Source: Clostridium folliculivorans (GTDB taxonomy: Bacteria; Bacillota; Clostridia; Clostridiales; Clostridiaceae). Taken from it: a stretch of DNA of 41,700 bases. This document shows positions 15,895-22,986 of this stretch, piece by piece; position 1 is the stretch's first letter; every line of letters begins with the position of its first letter. The DNA is taken from assembly GCF_024341905.1 (NCBI RefSeq), contig NZ_BQXY01000004.1, forward strand, positions 49,998 to 91,697. Direction: 5' to 3'. Under the pieces are notes generated by a model. It was not told where the DNA came from. It searched no databases and worked only from the letters and a program-made list of their open reading frames with translations. The position numbers were made by a program, and so were the translations under genes.

Positions 15895-17892
15895 ATGAAG
15901 AAAGAAAAGCAAAAGAATAGTTTAGGTCTTAGAAGTATAAGAGTGAAGTTAATAATATTTTTTATTTTAATATGTCAGATCCCTCTATTAGCATTCGCTT
16001 TAATAGCAAATTATCAGTCAAACAATACACTACATAGTAAGTTAAAAGTGACCACTAATCAAGAGGTGGATTTAACTAACAAGATAATTGATAATTACTT
16101 TTCGATATTTTCTAACTCTATAGATACAATGTCTGGTTTAGAGGATATAAAAAGTGATAATGATACTACTGTGTTAAACATACTTAAGGGGTTTAAGGAT
16201 AAAAACCTAGATATAATAAATGCTTATGTAGGTTTGGCCAATAAAAAGATGACTATATATCCTCAAACTACTATGCCAAGTGGATATGACCCTACTACAA
16301 GACCTTGGTATACAGATGCTATAAACAATAAAGGAAAAGTTTCATTTAGTTCTCCTTATAAGGATGCGGCTACAGGTAAGTTAGTTATTTCGTTATCCAA
16401 AACAATTGAAAAAGATGGACAAGTTATAGGTGTAGTTGCTATAGATTTGAGTTTAGAAAAGTTAGCTAAAACTTTTTCAAATGTAAAAGTAGGAGAAGAA
16501 GGTTACATTTTCATATCTGACAGTCAAGGGGTATTAGTTTCTCACCCTACTGCAAGTTTAGTTGGAACTGATGAAGCTAAGAAACAAAGTTTCTGGAGTA
16601 AGGTTGAAAAAAGTGAAAATGGATTCGAGGAATATACGTTTAATGGAGCTAAGAAATATATAAGCTATAATAAGAACAAAGTTACAGGATGGATTATATT
16701 TGCATCTATGAATGAAAGTGAGCTTGCTAAAGATACTAAAGTTCTAGTAAATACTTCTATAATAGATATGATAATAACTTTAGTAATTAACATAGCTGTT
16801 GCATATGTAATAAGTACATATATAGCAAGAAATATAAATAAGATAAGACAAGGATTAAATAAAGCGGCAAATGGTGATTTAACACATAAGGTTGTTATAA
16901 ACACTAAGGATGAGTTTAGCCAATTAGCTGATAGCTTTAATGAGATGACAACTGGGATGAATGCGTTAATATCAGGTGTAAAAGAGTCATCCTTAACAAT
17001 GGAAAGTACAGCTGTAACAATAGCAACAATGAGCGAAGATGTTACCACTGCTATTGGTGATGTAGCAAAAACTGTAGATCAGGTTGCTGCGGGAAGTTCA
17101 GAGCAAGCTAAGGATATTGAAGAAGGAGTTTATGAACTTCAAAAACTTATAAGTGAACTTAAGGTTACTTATGAGCAAATAGAGAACATGACTAGCTTAG
17201 CAATGGTAACCAAAGATATGACTAATGACGGAATAACCACTATGGATGTGCTTAGTGAAAAGTCTGTAGAAACAAACAAATCATCACAAAATATTGAAGA
17301 AGCAGTAAATGATATGACAAGCTCTGTAGGGACTATCAAATCCTTTACTAATATCATAAATGAGATTGCAGAACAAACTAATTTGCTTGCCCTAAACGCA
17401 GCGATTGAAGCTGCTAGAGCAGGTGAAGCAGGAAGAGGATTTGCAGTAGTTGCTGATGAAATAAGAAAACTGGCTGAACAAGTAACAGAATCAACTAAGG
17501 AAATTGGTTCCATAATAGACTTAGTAGACTCAAAATCAAGAAATGCACTTAATGCAATGGAAAATACAAAAGCAGCAATCAGCAGTCAATCAGAAGCTGT
17601 TGAACAGACTAAAGAGAATCTTCAAACTATATCTGAATTTATGGGTTTGTTATCTGAGTCTATAACCAATGTAAAAACATCTATAGATGTAGTGGACAAG
17701 AGCAAAGATCAGATAATGGAAAACATGCAAAGTATGTCAGCTATATCTGAAGAAACTGCAGCAAGTACAGAAGAGGTTTCTGCATCTACAGAAGAAATAT
17801 CAGCTACAATGGATGAGTTCAATCAAAATGCAGAAGTATTAAAAGAGATATCAGTTACATTAGAAGAAAAAATAGACAAGTTTAAACTATAA
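15895..17892 (+). CDS. Methyl-accepting chemotaxis protein with dCache amino-acid sensor
   Basis: Transmembrane chemoreceptor of 665 residues. TM1 is at about residues 17-39, an extracellular dCache_1 domain at about 40-280, TM2 at about 285-307, then HAMP and a long coiled-coil signalling domain. The hairpin tip is [20 protein letters not shown] and onward, the CheA/CheW contact site. The membrane-distal pocket carries Tyr131, Arg136, Trp138, Tyr139, Tyr155 and Asp184. These fall at the spacing of the published dCache_1AA motif for amino-acid binding (one extra residue before the second Tyr), so it probably senses amino acids. GGAGGAAAGT precedes the ATG. TATAAT at 15812 may be its -10. Single gene with its own terminator. 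Confidence 0.92.
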   Translation: MKKEKQKNSLGLRSIRVKLIIFFILICQIPLLAFALIANYQSNNTLHSKLKVTTNQEVDLTNKIIDNYFSIFSNSIDTMSGLEDIKSDNDTTVLNILKGFKDKNLDIINAYVGLANKKMTIYPQTTMPSGYDPTTRPWYTDAINNKGKVSFSSPYKDAATGKLVISLSKTIEKDGQVIGVVAIDLSLEKLAKTFSNVKVGEEGYIFISDSQGVLVSHPTASLVGTDEAKKQSFWSKVEKSENGFEEYTFNGAKKYISYNKNKVTGWIIFASMNESELAKDTKVLVNTSIIDMIITLVINIAVAYVISTYIARNINKIRQGLNKAANGDLTHKVVINTKDEFSQLADSFNEMTTGMNALISGVKESSLTMESTAVTIATMSEDVTTAIGDVAKTVDQVAAGSSEQAKDIEEGVYELQKLISELKVTYEQIENMTSLAMVTKDMTNDGITTMDVLSEKSVETNKSSQNIEEAVNDMTSSVGTIKSFTNIINEIAEQTNLLALNAAIEAARAGEAGRGFAVVADEIRKLAEQVTESTKEIGSIIDLVDSKSRNALNAMENTKAAISSQSEAVEQTKENLQTISEFMGLLSESITNVKTSIDVVDKSKDQIMENMQSMSAISEETAASTEEVSASTEEISATMDEFNQNAEVLKEISVTLEEKIDKFKL

Positions 17893-17915
17893 TAGAAACA
17901 AGTATATAACTATAA

Positions 17916-17957
17916 AATTCAGCACTGATTTTATTAATTAGTGCTGAATTTTTTTAA
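17916..17957 (+). terminator. Terminator of the chemoreceptor gene
   Basis: An 11-bp stem aattcagcact / agtgctgaatt with a 12-base loop, followed by seven T. Confidence 0.9.
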
Positions 17958-18105
17958 TGATATTTTCTACATTAGACTCTAGAAGCCCTATTATTGTATT
18001 TCAATATGATATAATTATTTAATGATAAGAGATAATCACTAAAAGATAAAAGGCTTAAATTATTGTTTATTGATGCTAAATTTAAATGTATTTGGGGGTA
18101 AGGAT

Positions 18106-18747
18106 ATGGATTTAAATGTTTGTTGGTCAAATGAAAAAAAGATAGAGAGAACAATAGAAGCGTTAAATAAAAATAATATTAATGGATATTATATAAAAAA
18201 TAGAGACGAGCTATTAGAGAAAATTAAAGAGTTAGTTTCAGAAGAAGCTACAGTTAGCTGCGGAGGTTCTGCTACGCTTACTGAGACTGGATTACTTGAT
18301 CATCTTAGAAGTGGCAGATATAACTTCTTAGATAGAGCAGTTAAAGGCATTACAAAAGAAGAGATGAAAGAAGTTCATAGAAAAACTTTTAGTGCAGATG
18401 CTTTTTTTACTAGTACTAATGCCTTAACTGAAGCTGGGGAACTATTTAATGTAGATGGTGGAGGAAATAGAATTGCAGCTATGCTTTTTGGCCCAGACAA
18501 GGTTATAGTTGTATGTGGAGTAAATAAAATAGTTAAGAACCTTGATGAGGCGATTGAAAGAAATAAGAGAATATCAGCACCTATAAATGCAAAAAGACTT
18601 AATAGGAATACTCCTTGTGCCAAGGTTGGCTACTGTATGAATTGCAGCAGTAATGATAGAATATGCAATGAATACACTGTAATAAAAAGACAAGGTGATA
18701 ACACAAGAATGCACGTATTAATACTAAATGAGAGCTTAGGCTTCTAG
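18106..18747 (+). CDS. LUD-domain protein (lactate utilisation / LutC-like)
   Basis: The 213-residue protein is a LUD (DUF162) domain throughout. Features are VSCGGSATLTETGLLDHL, FLDRAVKGITKEEM, FFTSTNALTEAGELFNVDG, the glycine-rich GGGNRIAAMLFGP, and a C-terminal stretch with cysteines (NTPCAKVGYCMNC). Relatives include LutC of the lactate-oxidising LutABC complex. However, lone LUD proteins of this length are common in clostridia without lutAB, so the metabolic role is open. The ATG at 18106 follows GGGGGTAAGGAT; an upstream in-frame ATG at 18070 lacks a ribosome site. No partner oxidoreductase gene is nearby. Confidence 0.82.
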   Translation: MDLNVCWSNEKKIERTIEALNKNNINGYYIKNRDELLEKIKELVSEEATVSCGGSATLTETGLLDHLRSGRYNFLDRAVKGITKEEMKEVHRKTFSADAFFTSTNALTEAGELFNVDGGGNRIAAMLFGPDKVIVVCGVNKIVKNLDEAIERNKRISAPINAKRLNRNTPCAKVGYCMNCSSNDRICNEYTVIKRQGDNTRMHVLILNESLGF

Positions 18748-18817
18748 TAGCTCGCTCATATAGCAACGCTGGCATAACCGCTTATTTTCAATGATATTTT
18801 TAAGCATAACTTATAAT

Positions 18818-18861
18818 AAAAAGATCTTTAATAGCTGAACAGTCTGTTAAAGATCCTTTTT
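18818..18861 (+). terminator. Terminator after the LUD gene
   Basis: gatctttaa pairs with ttaaagatc across a 15-base loop, with A-rich and T-rich outer flanks. The 18862-19073 gap downstream shows no gene. Confidence 0.75.
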
Positions 18862-19073
18862 AGTATGTAAGAAATGTGGTGATATATTGAAAACCGCATT
18901 TTAGGAGCAAATATTTAAAAAGTTAAAAAGTTATATAGATAAGATTTTAAATATTATGCAGGTTAAAGAGAAATGTATACGCTGGTGGATTTTCATCACA
19001 TATGCATCAGAAGAGGCAAACTAGTAGATTAGCTAAATAAGATTAGGTTAACATTTCACTATCAAAGGGATTG

Positions 19074-19102
19074 TTTACTCTTTTACTTAGTAAATATATA
19101 AT
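19074..19102 (+). promoter_or_regulatory. rlmH promoter
   Basis: TTTACT, 17-base spacer, TATAAT (19097-19102). The leader is about 65 bases. The spacer holds a small dyad, TTTAC-TTA-GTAAA. Confidence 0.65.
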
Positions 19103-19171
19103 GAATAAGAAATAATATTAAGTATGGATTTATTAACTAAGCGATAAAAGTAGATTAGGAGATATACATTT

Positions 19172-19651
19172 ATGAACATAACCTTAATAACAGTAGGTAA
19201 AATAAAAGAAAAATATTTAAAAGATGCTATAGATGAATATTCAAAGAGACTTAAAAGATATTGTAAACTTGATATCATAGAACTTCCAGATGAAAAGACT
19301 CCAGACAATGCATCTGAGAAGGAAGAGCTTCAAATAAAGGAAAAAGAAGGTCAGCTAATACTAAAATCTATAAAAGATACAATGTATGTAGTGGCTTTAG
19401 ATCTGAAGGGAAATATGATATCATCAGAAGAATTTTCTACCCTTATAGGTGACTTAGGTGTTAATGGTGAAAGTCAATTGTGCTTTGTGATAGGAGGATC
19501 GTTAGGTTTATCAAGAGAAGTTATACAAAGAGCCAATTATAAGCTCTGTTTTTCTAAGATGACTTTTCCCCACCAATTATTTAGAGTTATGCTACTAGAG
19601 CAGATATATAGAGCTTATAGGATAATGAAGGGGGAACCGTACCACAAGTAA
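19172..19651 (+). CDS. rlmH: 23S rRNA (pseudouridine1915-N3)-methyltransferase RlmH
   Basis: SPOUT-class methyltransferase that adds a methyl group to pseudouridine 1915 in helix 69 of 23S rRNA on assembled 70S ribosomes, using S-adenosylmethionine. The 159 residues match the family. The SAM-binding knot is built from VALDLKGNMISSEEF, FVIGGSLGLS and MTFPHQLFRVMLLEQIYRAY. The C-terminus MKGEPYHK corresponds to the universal end whose coding sequence is the SCCmec attachment site in staphylococci. AGGAGATATACATTT precedes the ATG. Two consecutive inverted repeats follow the stop. Confidence 0.95.
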   Translation: MNITLITVGKIKEKYLKDAIDEYSKRLKRYCKLDIIELPDEKTPDNASEKEELQIKEKEGQLILKSIKDTMYVVALDLKGNMISSEEFSTLIGDLGVNGESQLCFVIGGSLGLSREVIQRANYKLCFSKMTFPHQLFRVMLLEQIYRAYRIMKGEPYHK

Positions 19652-19684
19652 AGGAGGTTTTTACTAAGTTTGGTATGGTTCGCC
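19631..19684. repeat. Imperfect inverted repeat over the rlmH stop codon
   Basis: The last codons of rlmH (ggggaaccgtacca, then agtaaa) are mirrored after the stop as tttact, aag, then tggtatggttcgcc. About 20 bases pair across a 7-base apex that contains GGAGGT. The copy outside the gene keeps the gene's own sequence inverted with a few changes. Confidence 0.7.
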
Positions 19685-19694
19685 TTCGCCATGA

Positions 19695-19740
19695 AACCCA
19701 CGACAATGAAGAAAATGTGTTGTCGTGGGTTATTTTTTTT
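19695..19740 (+). terminator. Terminator of rlmH
   Basis: A perfect 12-bp stem aacccacgacaa / ttgtcgtgggtt with a 13-base loop, then TA and eight T. Confidence 0.92.
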
Positions 19741-19794
19741 AGAATAAAGAGAAAGTTTAAAATAAGTTATTATAGTCGTTTGGAGAAATAAAAG

Positions 19795-20112
19795 ATGCAA
19801 ACAAAAAAAATCGAATTATTACAAACATACCTTAGCTTATATATAAATCATTTTACTGTGTTAGAAAGCATTGGAAAAGAGGATTCGCCATATGTCATAT
19901 TAGATGTTCGTAACGCTCAGGCACAGGTAAAACAAGACCAGATAAAAGGGGCTATTGCAATGCCTGCAAAAGAATTAGGAAACCATTTAGATGAATTGAA
20001 TAAAAGCAAAACGTATGTTGTATATGACTGGACTGCTGGTACCACGCTTGGAAAAACAGCATTACTTATATTATTATCAGAAGGTTTTGAAGCTTACGAG
20101 CTTACTATATAA
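19795..20112 (+). CDS. Rhodanese-like protein, probably inactive and C-terminally shortened
   Basis: The 105 residues show a rhodanese fold: YVILDVRNAQAQV, IKGAIAMPAKELGNHL, KTYVVYDWTAGTTLGKTALLILLSEGFEAYEL. The catalytic loop starts YDWTAGTT where active rhodaneses have Cys after the Tyr, so sulfur transfer is unlikely. From memory, related Bacillus proteins continue after AYEL with AGALEGWKG and about 15 more residues; here the frame stops after two codons, suggesting a lost C-terminus. A TetR gene follows on the same strand but 150 bases on with its own promoter. GGAG precedes the ATG. Confidence 0.68.
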   Translation: MQTKKIELLQTYLSLYINHFTVLESIGKEDSPYVILDVRNAQAQVKQDQIKGAIAMPAKELGNHLDELNKSKTYVVYDWTAGTTLGKTALLILLSEGFEAYELTI

Positions 20113-20188
20113 AAAGGATTATGAAATTGATAAAAATAGAGTATAGATTAGCAGCTTACAAAGAGTAAAAATATGCTGCTTAACTTAG

Positions 20189-20203
20189 TTACAATTGATG
20201 TAA
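20189..20203 (+). promoter_or_regulatory. Small dyad upstream of the TetR promoter
   Basis: TTACA-ATTGA-TGTAA lies directly upstream of the -35 of the TetR gene and could be an autoregulatory operator. The arms are only 5 bp, so chance is possible. Confidence 0.3.
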
Positions 20204-20204
20204 G

Positions 20205-20233
20205 TTGAAGCGTAAAACTAAAAATGATATAAT
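20205..20233 (+). promoter_or_regulatory. Promoter of the TetR gene
   Basis: TTGAAG (20205-20210), 17-base spacer, TATAAT (20228-20233) with TGA directly before it (extended -10). Confidence 0.75.
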
Positions 20234-20263
20234 TAAAAATAAAATAAGAAAGCGGTGATAAAT

Positions 20264-20845
20264 TTGGATAAAATATCGTTAGATAAAGAAATAATCCTTA
20301 ATGCAACAGAAGAAGTAATTCGCCGTTTCGGACCAGATAAAGCGAATATCACTGACGTGGCAAAATTATTAAAAGTAAGCCACGCTGCTATTTATAGATA
20401 TTACAATGGAAAGGCAGCTCTATTCAATGCTGTTACTGATCGTTGGCTTGCACAGTTGCATGCTCCGTCAAATGACATATTAAAAGAAGATAGTCCTGCA
20501 GATGCTAAACTTAGTAAGTTACTCGAAAGTTTCGTTGAAGCTAAGCATCGTAGTGCCATTAATGATCCGGAGATGTTTGCAAATTACATAAAACTAGCCC
20601 AGAGCTCAATGGAGGTAATAGAAAAGAGTAAAGAAGAGGGAATTAAACGTATTGAGGAGATTATAGTACAAGGAATTACAGAAGGTATATTTTTTTCAGA
20701 ATCTCCTTATAAAGAGGCGAGATCCGTATATCTTGCAACCAGTGTTTTTATTCATCCAAACTCATTCGAAGATTCTGACAGAAAACAAAATATAGAATCT
20801 GTTATAAATCTTCTAATAAGAGGACTTAAGAACTCCAATAGATAA
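20264..20845 (+). CDS. TetR/AcrR-family transcriptional regulator
   Basis: The roughly 193-residue protein has an N-terminal TetR DNA-binding domain (about residues 8-52). TDVAKLLKVSHAAIYRYYNGKAALF is the helix-turn-helix, split here as VAKLLKVSHAAIYRYYNGK plus flanks. A helical ligand/dimer domain follows, with LESFVEAKHRSAINDPEMF. The start is taken as the TTG at 20264, six bases after GGTG; a GTG at 20255 is in frame but has no ribosome site. Codon choice (cgccgtttc, gacgtggc, cgttggctt) looks less AT-biased than neighbours, hinting at acquisition. The likely targets are itself and the upstream rhodanese-like gene. Ligand unknown. Confidence 0.85.
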   Translation: MDKISLDKEIILNATEEVIRRFGPDKANITDVAKLLKVSHAAIYRYYNGKAALFNAVTDRWLAQLHAPSNDILKEDSPADAKLSKLLESFVEAKHRSAINDPEMFANYIKLAQSSMEVIEKSKEEGIKRIEEIIVQGITEGIFFSESPYKEARSVYLATSVFIHPNSFEDSDRKQNIESVINLLIRGLKNSNR

Positions 20846-20857
20846 ATACTTTATATG

Positions 20858-20889
20858 AAAAATGGCCGACAATAAGTCGGTCATTTCTT
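20858..20889 (+). terminator. Terminator of the TetR gene
   Basis: aaatggccgac / gtcggtcattt (one G-U) with an aataa loop and T-rich tail. Confidence 0.85.
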
Positions 20890-21149
20890 ATATAATAATC
20901 TGAATTACAGTTATATTAGAATGATATAAAATTATAACTCAATAAAACTCATAAATTTGCTTCTTGTTAATTTTCCTAGGTAAATTGTAATGTATTGCGA
21001 TATATATTTTCAATAAATGACAAAGTTGATATTTATGTCTGAGAGGGGAGTGGGGATGGCATTAATTATTGTTTATCATTTTTTAATAAGCACGTGTTAA
21101 TCATTATAGGTATTATTTAGGTACCCATACAAAACTAAATATGTACTTA
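20890..21149. other. Intergenic region, no gene seen
   Basis: AT-rich. It holds a 14-codon ORF at 21056 behind a purine-rich GAGGGGAGTGGGG, but nothing else supports a gene. No hairpin terminator for the convergent minus-strand gene was recognised. Confidence 0.35.
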
Positions 21150-21809
21150 TCACTTTATATTGTTAACTTCCTTTAAGATATCTTCAAGCTTTTCTATGGA
21201 TTCTATTCGATCGTTACATTTCTCACTATCCAAACATACAGTAAAGCCTATTGATTTATAGCCACCTTCTGAAGCGTTAGATGTCTTACAGATAGGTGAA
21301 ACAAAGGCTACTTCATTTTCTACGTGTATACAATTGCATAAAGAACATATATTAGCTTTTTTAGAGTCAGTGCTTGTTATCCTACATGCCATACCTATGA
21401 GCTTCTCATCCATATTGTAGGCTACAAATAATTTGTTAGTGGATTTATCAATCCAACCTAAGTATACATTCTTTGAATTTTCTTGATTTAAGTCTGGCAG
21501 TTTAAGTTTCTTTTCTTTTTTAAACAATTTACCGATTTGTGCATTTGTGATTACAGGCATACCATACACATATTGATTCAAATCAGATAAATAATTATTG
21601 ATATAAGATGGATCGGTTATTTTGTTAAGGCTAAGAAGTTCTTTTTCTTCTTCAGTTAAATTGGTAAAAAGATTAAGGATTTTATCCTGTGTATATGATT
21701 TAAAAGCATCAATGACATTGCTGTCTGAGCAAGTCTTGTAAGTATTACTTAAGTCATTTAAGCATCTCTTTATATAATTATATTGATGTTTCTTTATAAA
21801 AACTTTCAT
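21150..21809 (-). CDS. FusB/FBP-family elongation factor G-binding protein
   Basis: 219 residues with the two-domain pattern of the FusB/FusC/FBP family. These proteins bind EF-G and free it from the ribosome; FusB and FusC give fusidic-acid resistance by target protection. The N-terminal half is a helical bundle. The C-terminal half is the zinc-binding domain: ICSLCNC (Cys155, Cys158, Cys160), then GFTVCLDSEKCND (Cys192, Cys198), matching the four-cysteine site of FusB. Core text such as KLFVAYNMDEKLIGMACRI fits. The ATG at 21809 has GAGGT 10 bases upstream; the ATG at 21818 is too close to that site. Whether it protects from the drug or is a housekeeping ribosome-recycling aid is open. Confidence 0.85.
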   Translation of the reverse strand: MKVFIKKHQYNYIKRCLNDLSNTYKTCSDSNVIDAFKSYTQDKILNLFTNLTEEEKELLSLNKITDPSYINNYLSDLNQYVYGMPVITNAQIGKLFKKEKKLKLPDLNQENSKNVYLGWIDKSTNKLFVAYNMDEKLIGMACRITSTDSKKANICSLCNCIHVENEVAFVSPICKTSNASEGGYKSIGFTVCLDSEKCNDRIESIEKLEDILKEVNNIK

Positions 21810-22228
21810 AAAATTCATTACCTCTTTTCTAAAATATATTATTTTTTATCATTAGTTAAGTAAATATAATAGTATTTTTGTTCAACTCTATATAAGAGTA
21901 ATACTAAAAATCATCATTATTGCTACAAATTAAAGTTTCAATAATCATCTTGAATTAAACGTATGAACTAAATATATGAACTAAATATAGTACACCTATA
22001 AAGCTTATGTTAAATCAAAGAGTATAACCTTTATTATATTTCTTTAATAAAATAATAACATGACTTAAAATAAGTGCTCAATCTAATTAATAATTCTGTA
22101 ATGATTATGAGCATAGAAATATACCTTTAACTATTATCAGCGTACAGTATCTGGTAATGAAGGTAAGGGGTTCGTAAAGTATAAGCAAGACATAGATTGT
22201 CTTTTTATATAAAGGTATAAAATTCTGA
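21810..22228. other. Long AT-rich gap, no complete gene seen
   Basis: It contains a tandem 13-base repeat (21962-21987, tatgaactaaata twice). A stop-flanked coding-like run (about 22120-22212) reads NYYQRTVSGNEGKGFVKYK but lacks a start. It also holds one arm of an inverted repeat, 22198-22214 with 22236-22250 (tgtctttttata...aag), which overlaps the spacer of the promoter at 22229. Confidence 0.4.
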
Positions 22229-22257
22229 TTGAGAACTTTATAAAAAGACAGTATAAT
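22229..22257 (+). promoter_or_regulatory. Strong promoter of the CD3324 leader RNA
   Basis: TTGAGA (22229-22234), exactly 17 bases, TATAAT (22252-22257). The spacer holds ctttataaaaagaca, mirrored at 22198-22214 just upstream, so a regulator could bind here. Confidence 0.75.
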
Positions 22258-22314
22258 ATAGATGTAATTTATTAAGATAATTAGATATGATTATTTATGA
22301 AAGGTGTAAATAGT

Positions 22315-22374
22315 ATGATTTACAAACATGAATTGGGATTAAGGAAAACTCCTTGCGAAGGCCATAAAAATTAG
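22315..22374 (+). CDS. Possible 19-residue leader peptide
   Basis: An ATG at 22315 with AAAGGTG about 8 bases upstream opens 19 codons (MIYKHELGLRKTPCEGHKN) inside the leader RNA. A leader peptide or the start of a decayed gene is possible; the frame after the stop has further stops. There is no homology I can name. Confidence 0.25.
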   Translation: MIYKHELGLRKTPCEGHKN

Positions 22375-22546
22375 ATCGGCTATGCTTTGCTTGGAGATTA
22401 ATTTGTTAAAATAGCTGATGTTGAATTTTGTGGTCTTATTTAAGTTCTTTTTGATTTTCATTAAAGAGCTTTAATTAGCATTCAATTATTCAGCATTGGG
22501 TAATTTAATAGATAATTTCATACATTTATTCCTTTATATTAAGAGT

Positions 22547-22582
22547 AAACTGTTGCAAACATAGCTTTGTAACAGTTTTTTT
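22547..22582 (+). terminator. Terminator / attenuator before the CD3324-family gene
   Basis: A 13-bp stem aaactgttgcaaa / tttgtaacagttt (one G-U pair) with a 6-base loop and a T run. Confidence 0.85.
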
Positions 22583-22626
22583 GGTCTTTGCTTCAACAAA
22601 AAATAAATTTTTGGAGGAGTAAAGAT

Positions 22627-22920
22627 ATGAAATATAGTAATGCATACAATGTTTTGCCAGATAATATAGTGAAAATTATTCAAGAATATGTGAATGGTGA
22701 ATATTTATATATACCTAGAAGAGAAGAAGAGCAAAAGAAGTGGGGAGAAAATAGTGGTTCAAGAAGTTCTTTAAAAAGAAGAAATGAAGAAATTTATTTA
22801 AGATATATAAGAGGTGCCTCAATTTTAGATTTATCCCAGAAGTTTTATCTTTCAGATAAAAGTATAAGAAGAATTATTGGTCAGCAAAAGAAGATTATGG
22901 TTAATACTAATACAGAATGA
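22627..22920 (+). CDS. CD3324-family helix-turn-helix protein
   Basis: 97 residues. The ATG at 22627 follows TTGGAGGAGTAAAGAT; an upstream in-frame start at 22588 has no ribosome site. The family pattern is plain: MKYSNAYNVLPDNIVKIIQ at the start, GEYLYIPRREEEQKKWGENSGSR (read in two parts) in the middle, and a C-terminal helix-turn-helix GASILDLSQKFYLSDKSIRRII that resembles Mor-type activators. Members are small DNA-binding proteins widespread in clostridia with unknown targets. It is convergent with the nonribosomal cluster, sharing its terminator, and is controlled by the leader RNA in front. Confidence 0.85.
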   Translation: MKYSNAYNVLPDNIVKIIQEYVNGEYLYIPRREEEQKKWGENSGSRSSLKRRNEEIYLRYIRGASILDLSQKFYLSDKSIRRIIGQQKKIMVNTNTE

Positions 22921-22931
22921 TAAATAAGTTT

Positions 22932-22984
22932 AAAAGGCCTATAGCTAGATTTGATAAAACAAAAATAGCTACTGGCCTTTATTA
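22932..22984. terminator. Bidirectional terminator between the CD3324 gene and the nonribosomal cluster
   Basis: aaaggcc, tagcta ... tagcta, ggccttt: 13 pairs with a 2-base internal loop and an 18-base hairpin loop, ending in TTT on both strands. Confidence 0.75.
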
Positions 22985-22986
22985 AT

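Larger units (their letters stand above)
22264..22582 (+). ncRNA. Candidate leader RNA / attenuator or small RNA upstream of the CD3324-family gene
   Basis: Between the promoter at 22229-22257 and a T-tailed hairpin at 22547-22582 lie about 320 bases with no ORF longer than 20 codons. Only 44 bases separate the T tract from the next ATG and they contain no promoter, so the regulator gene must be reached by read-through. ATGCTTTGC at 22382-22390 could pair with GCAAACAT at 22555-22562 (one bulge) and so break the terminator stem. Smaller hairpins such as aagga-aaac-tcctt (22341-22354) are visible. No known riboswitch class recognised. Confidence 0.5.

Noticed and set aside
19675..19791. 38-codon ORF after rlmH (MVRLRHETHD...)
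   Set aside because: The GGAGG is 17 bases away and the rlmH terminator stem lies inside the ORF.
21056..21100. 14-codon ORF behind a GAGGGGAGTGGGG stretch
   Set aside because: Too short, no family, no promoter or terminator of its own recognised.
21962..21987. Two tandem 13-base repeats as a CRISPR or iteron array
   Set aside because: Only two adjacent copies of AT-rich sequence with no spacers and no further units.
22111..22212. Coding-like run NYYQRTVSGNEGKGFVKYK as a gene relic
   Set aside because: No start codon with a ribosome site, no homology I can name, and bounded by stops on both sides; could be chance.
22264..22546. Known riboswitch or housekeeping RNA (tmRNA, SRP, 6S, T-box) in the leader
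   Set aside because: None of the conserved cores of these RNAs could be recognised; kept only as an unknown leader.
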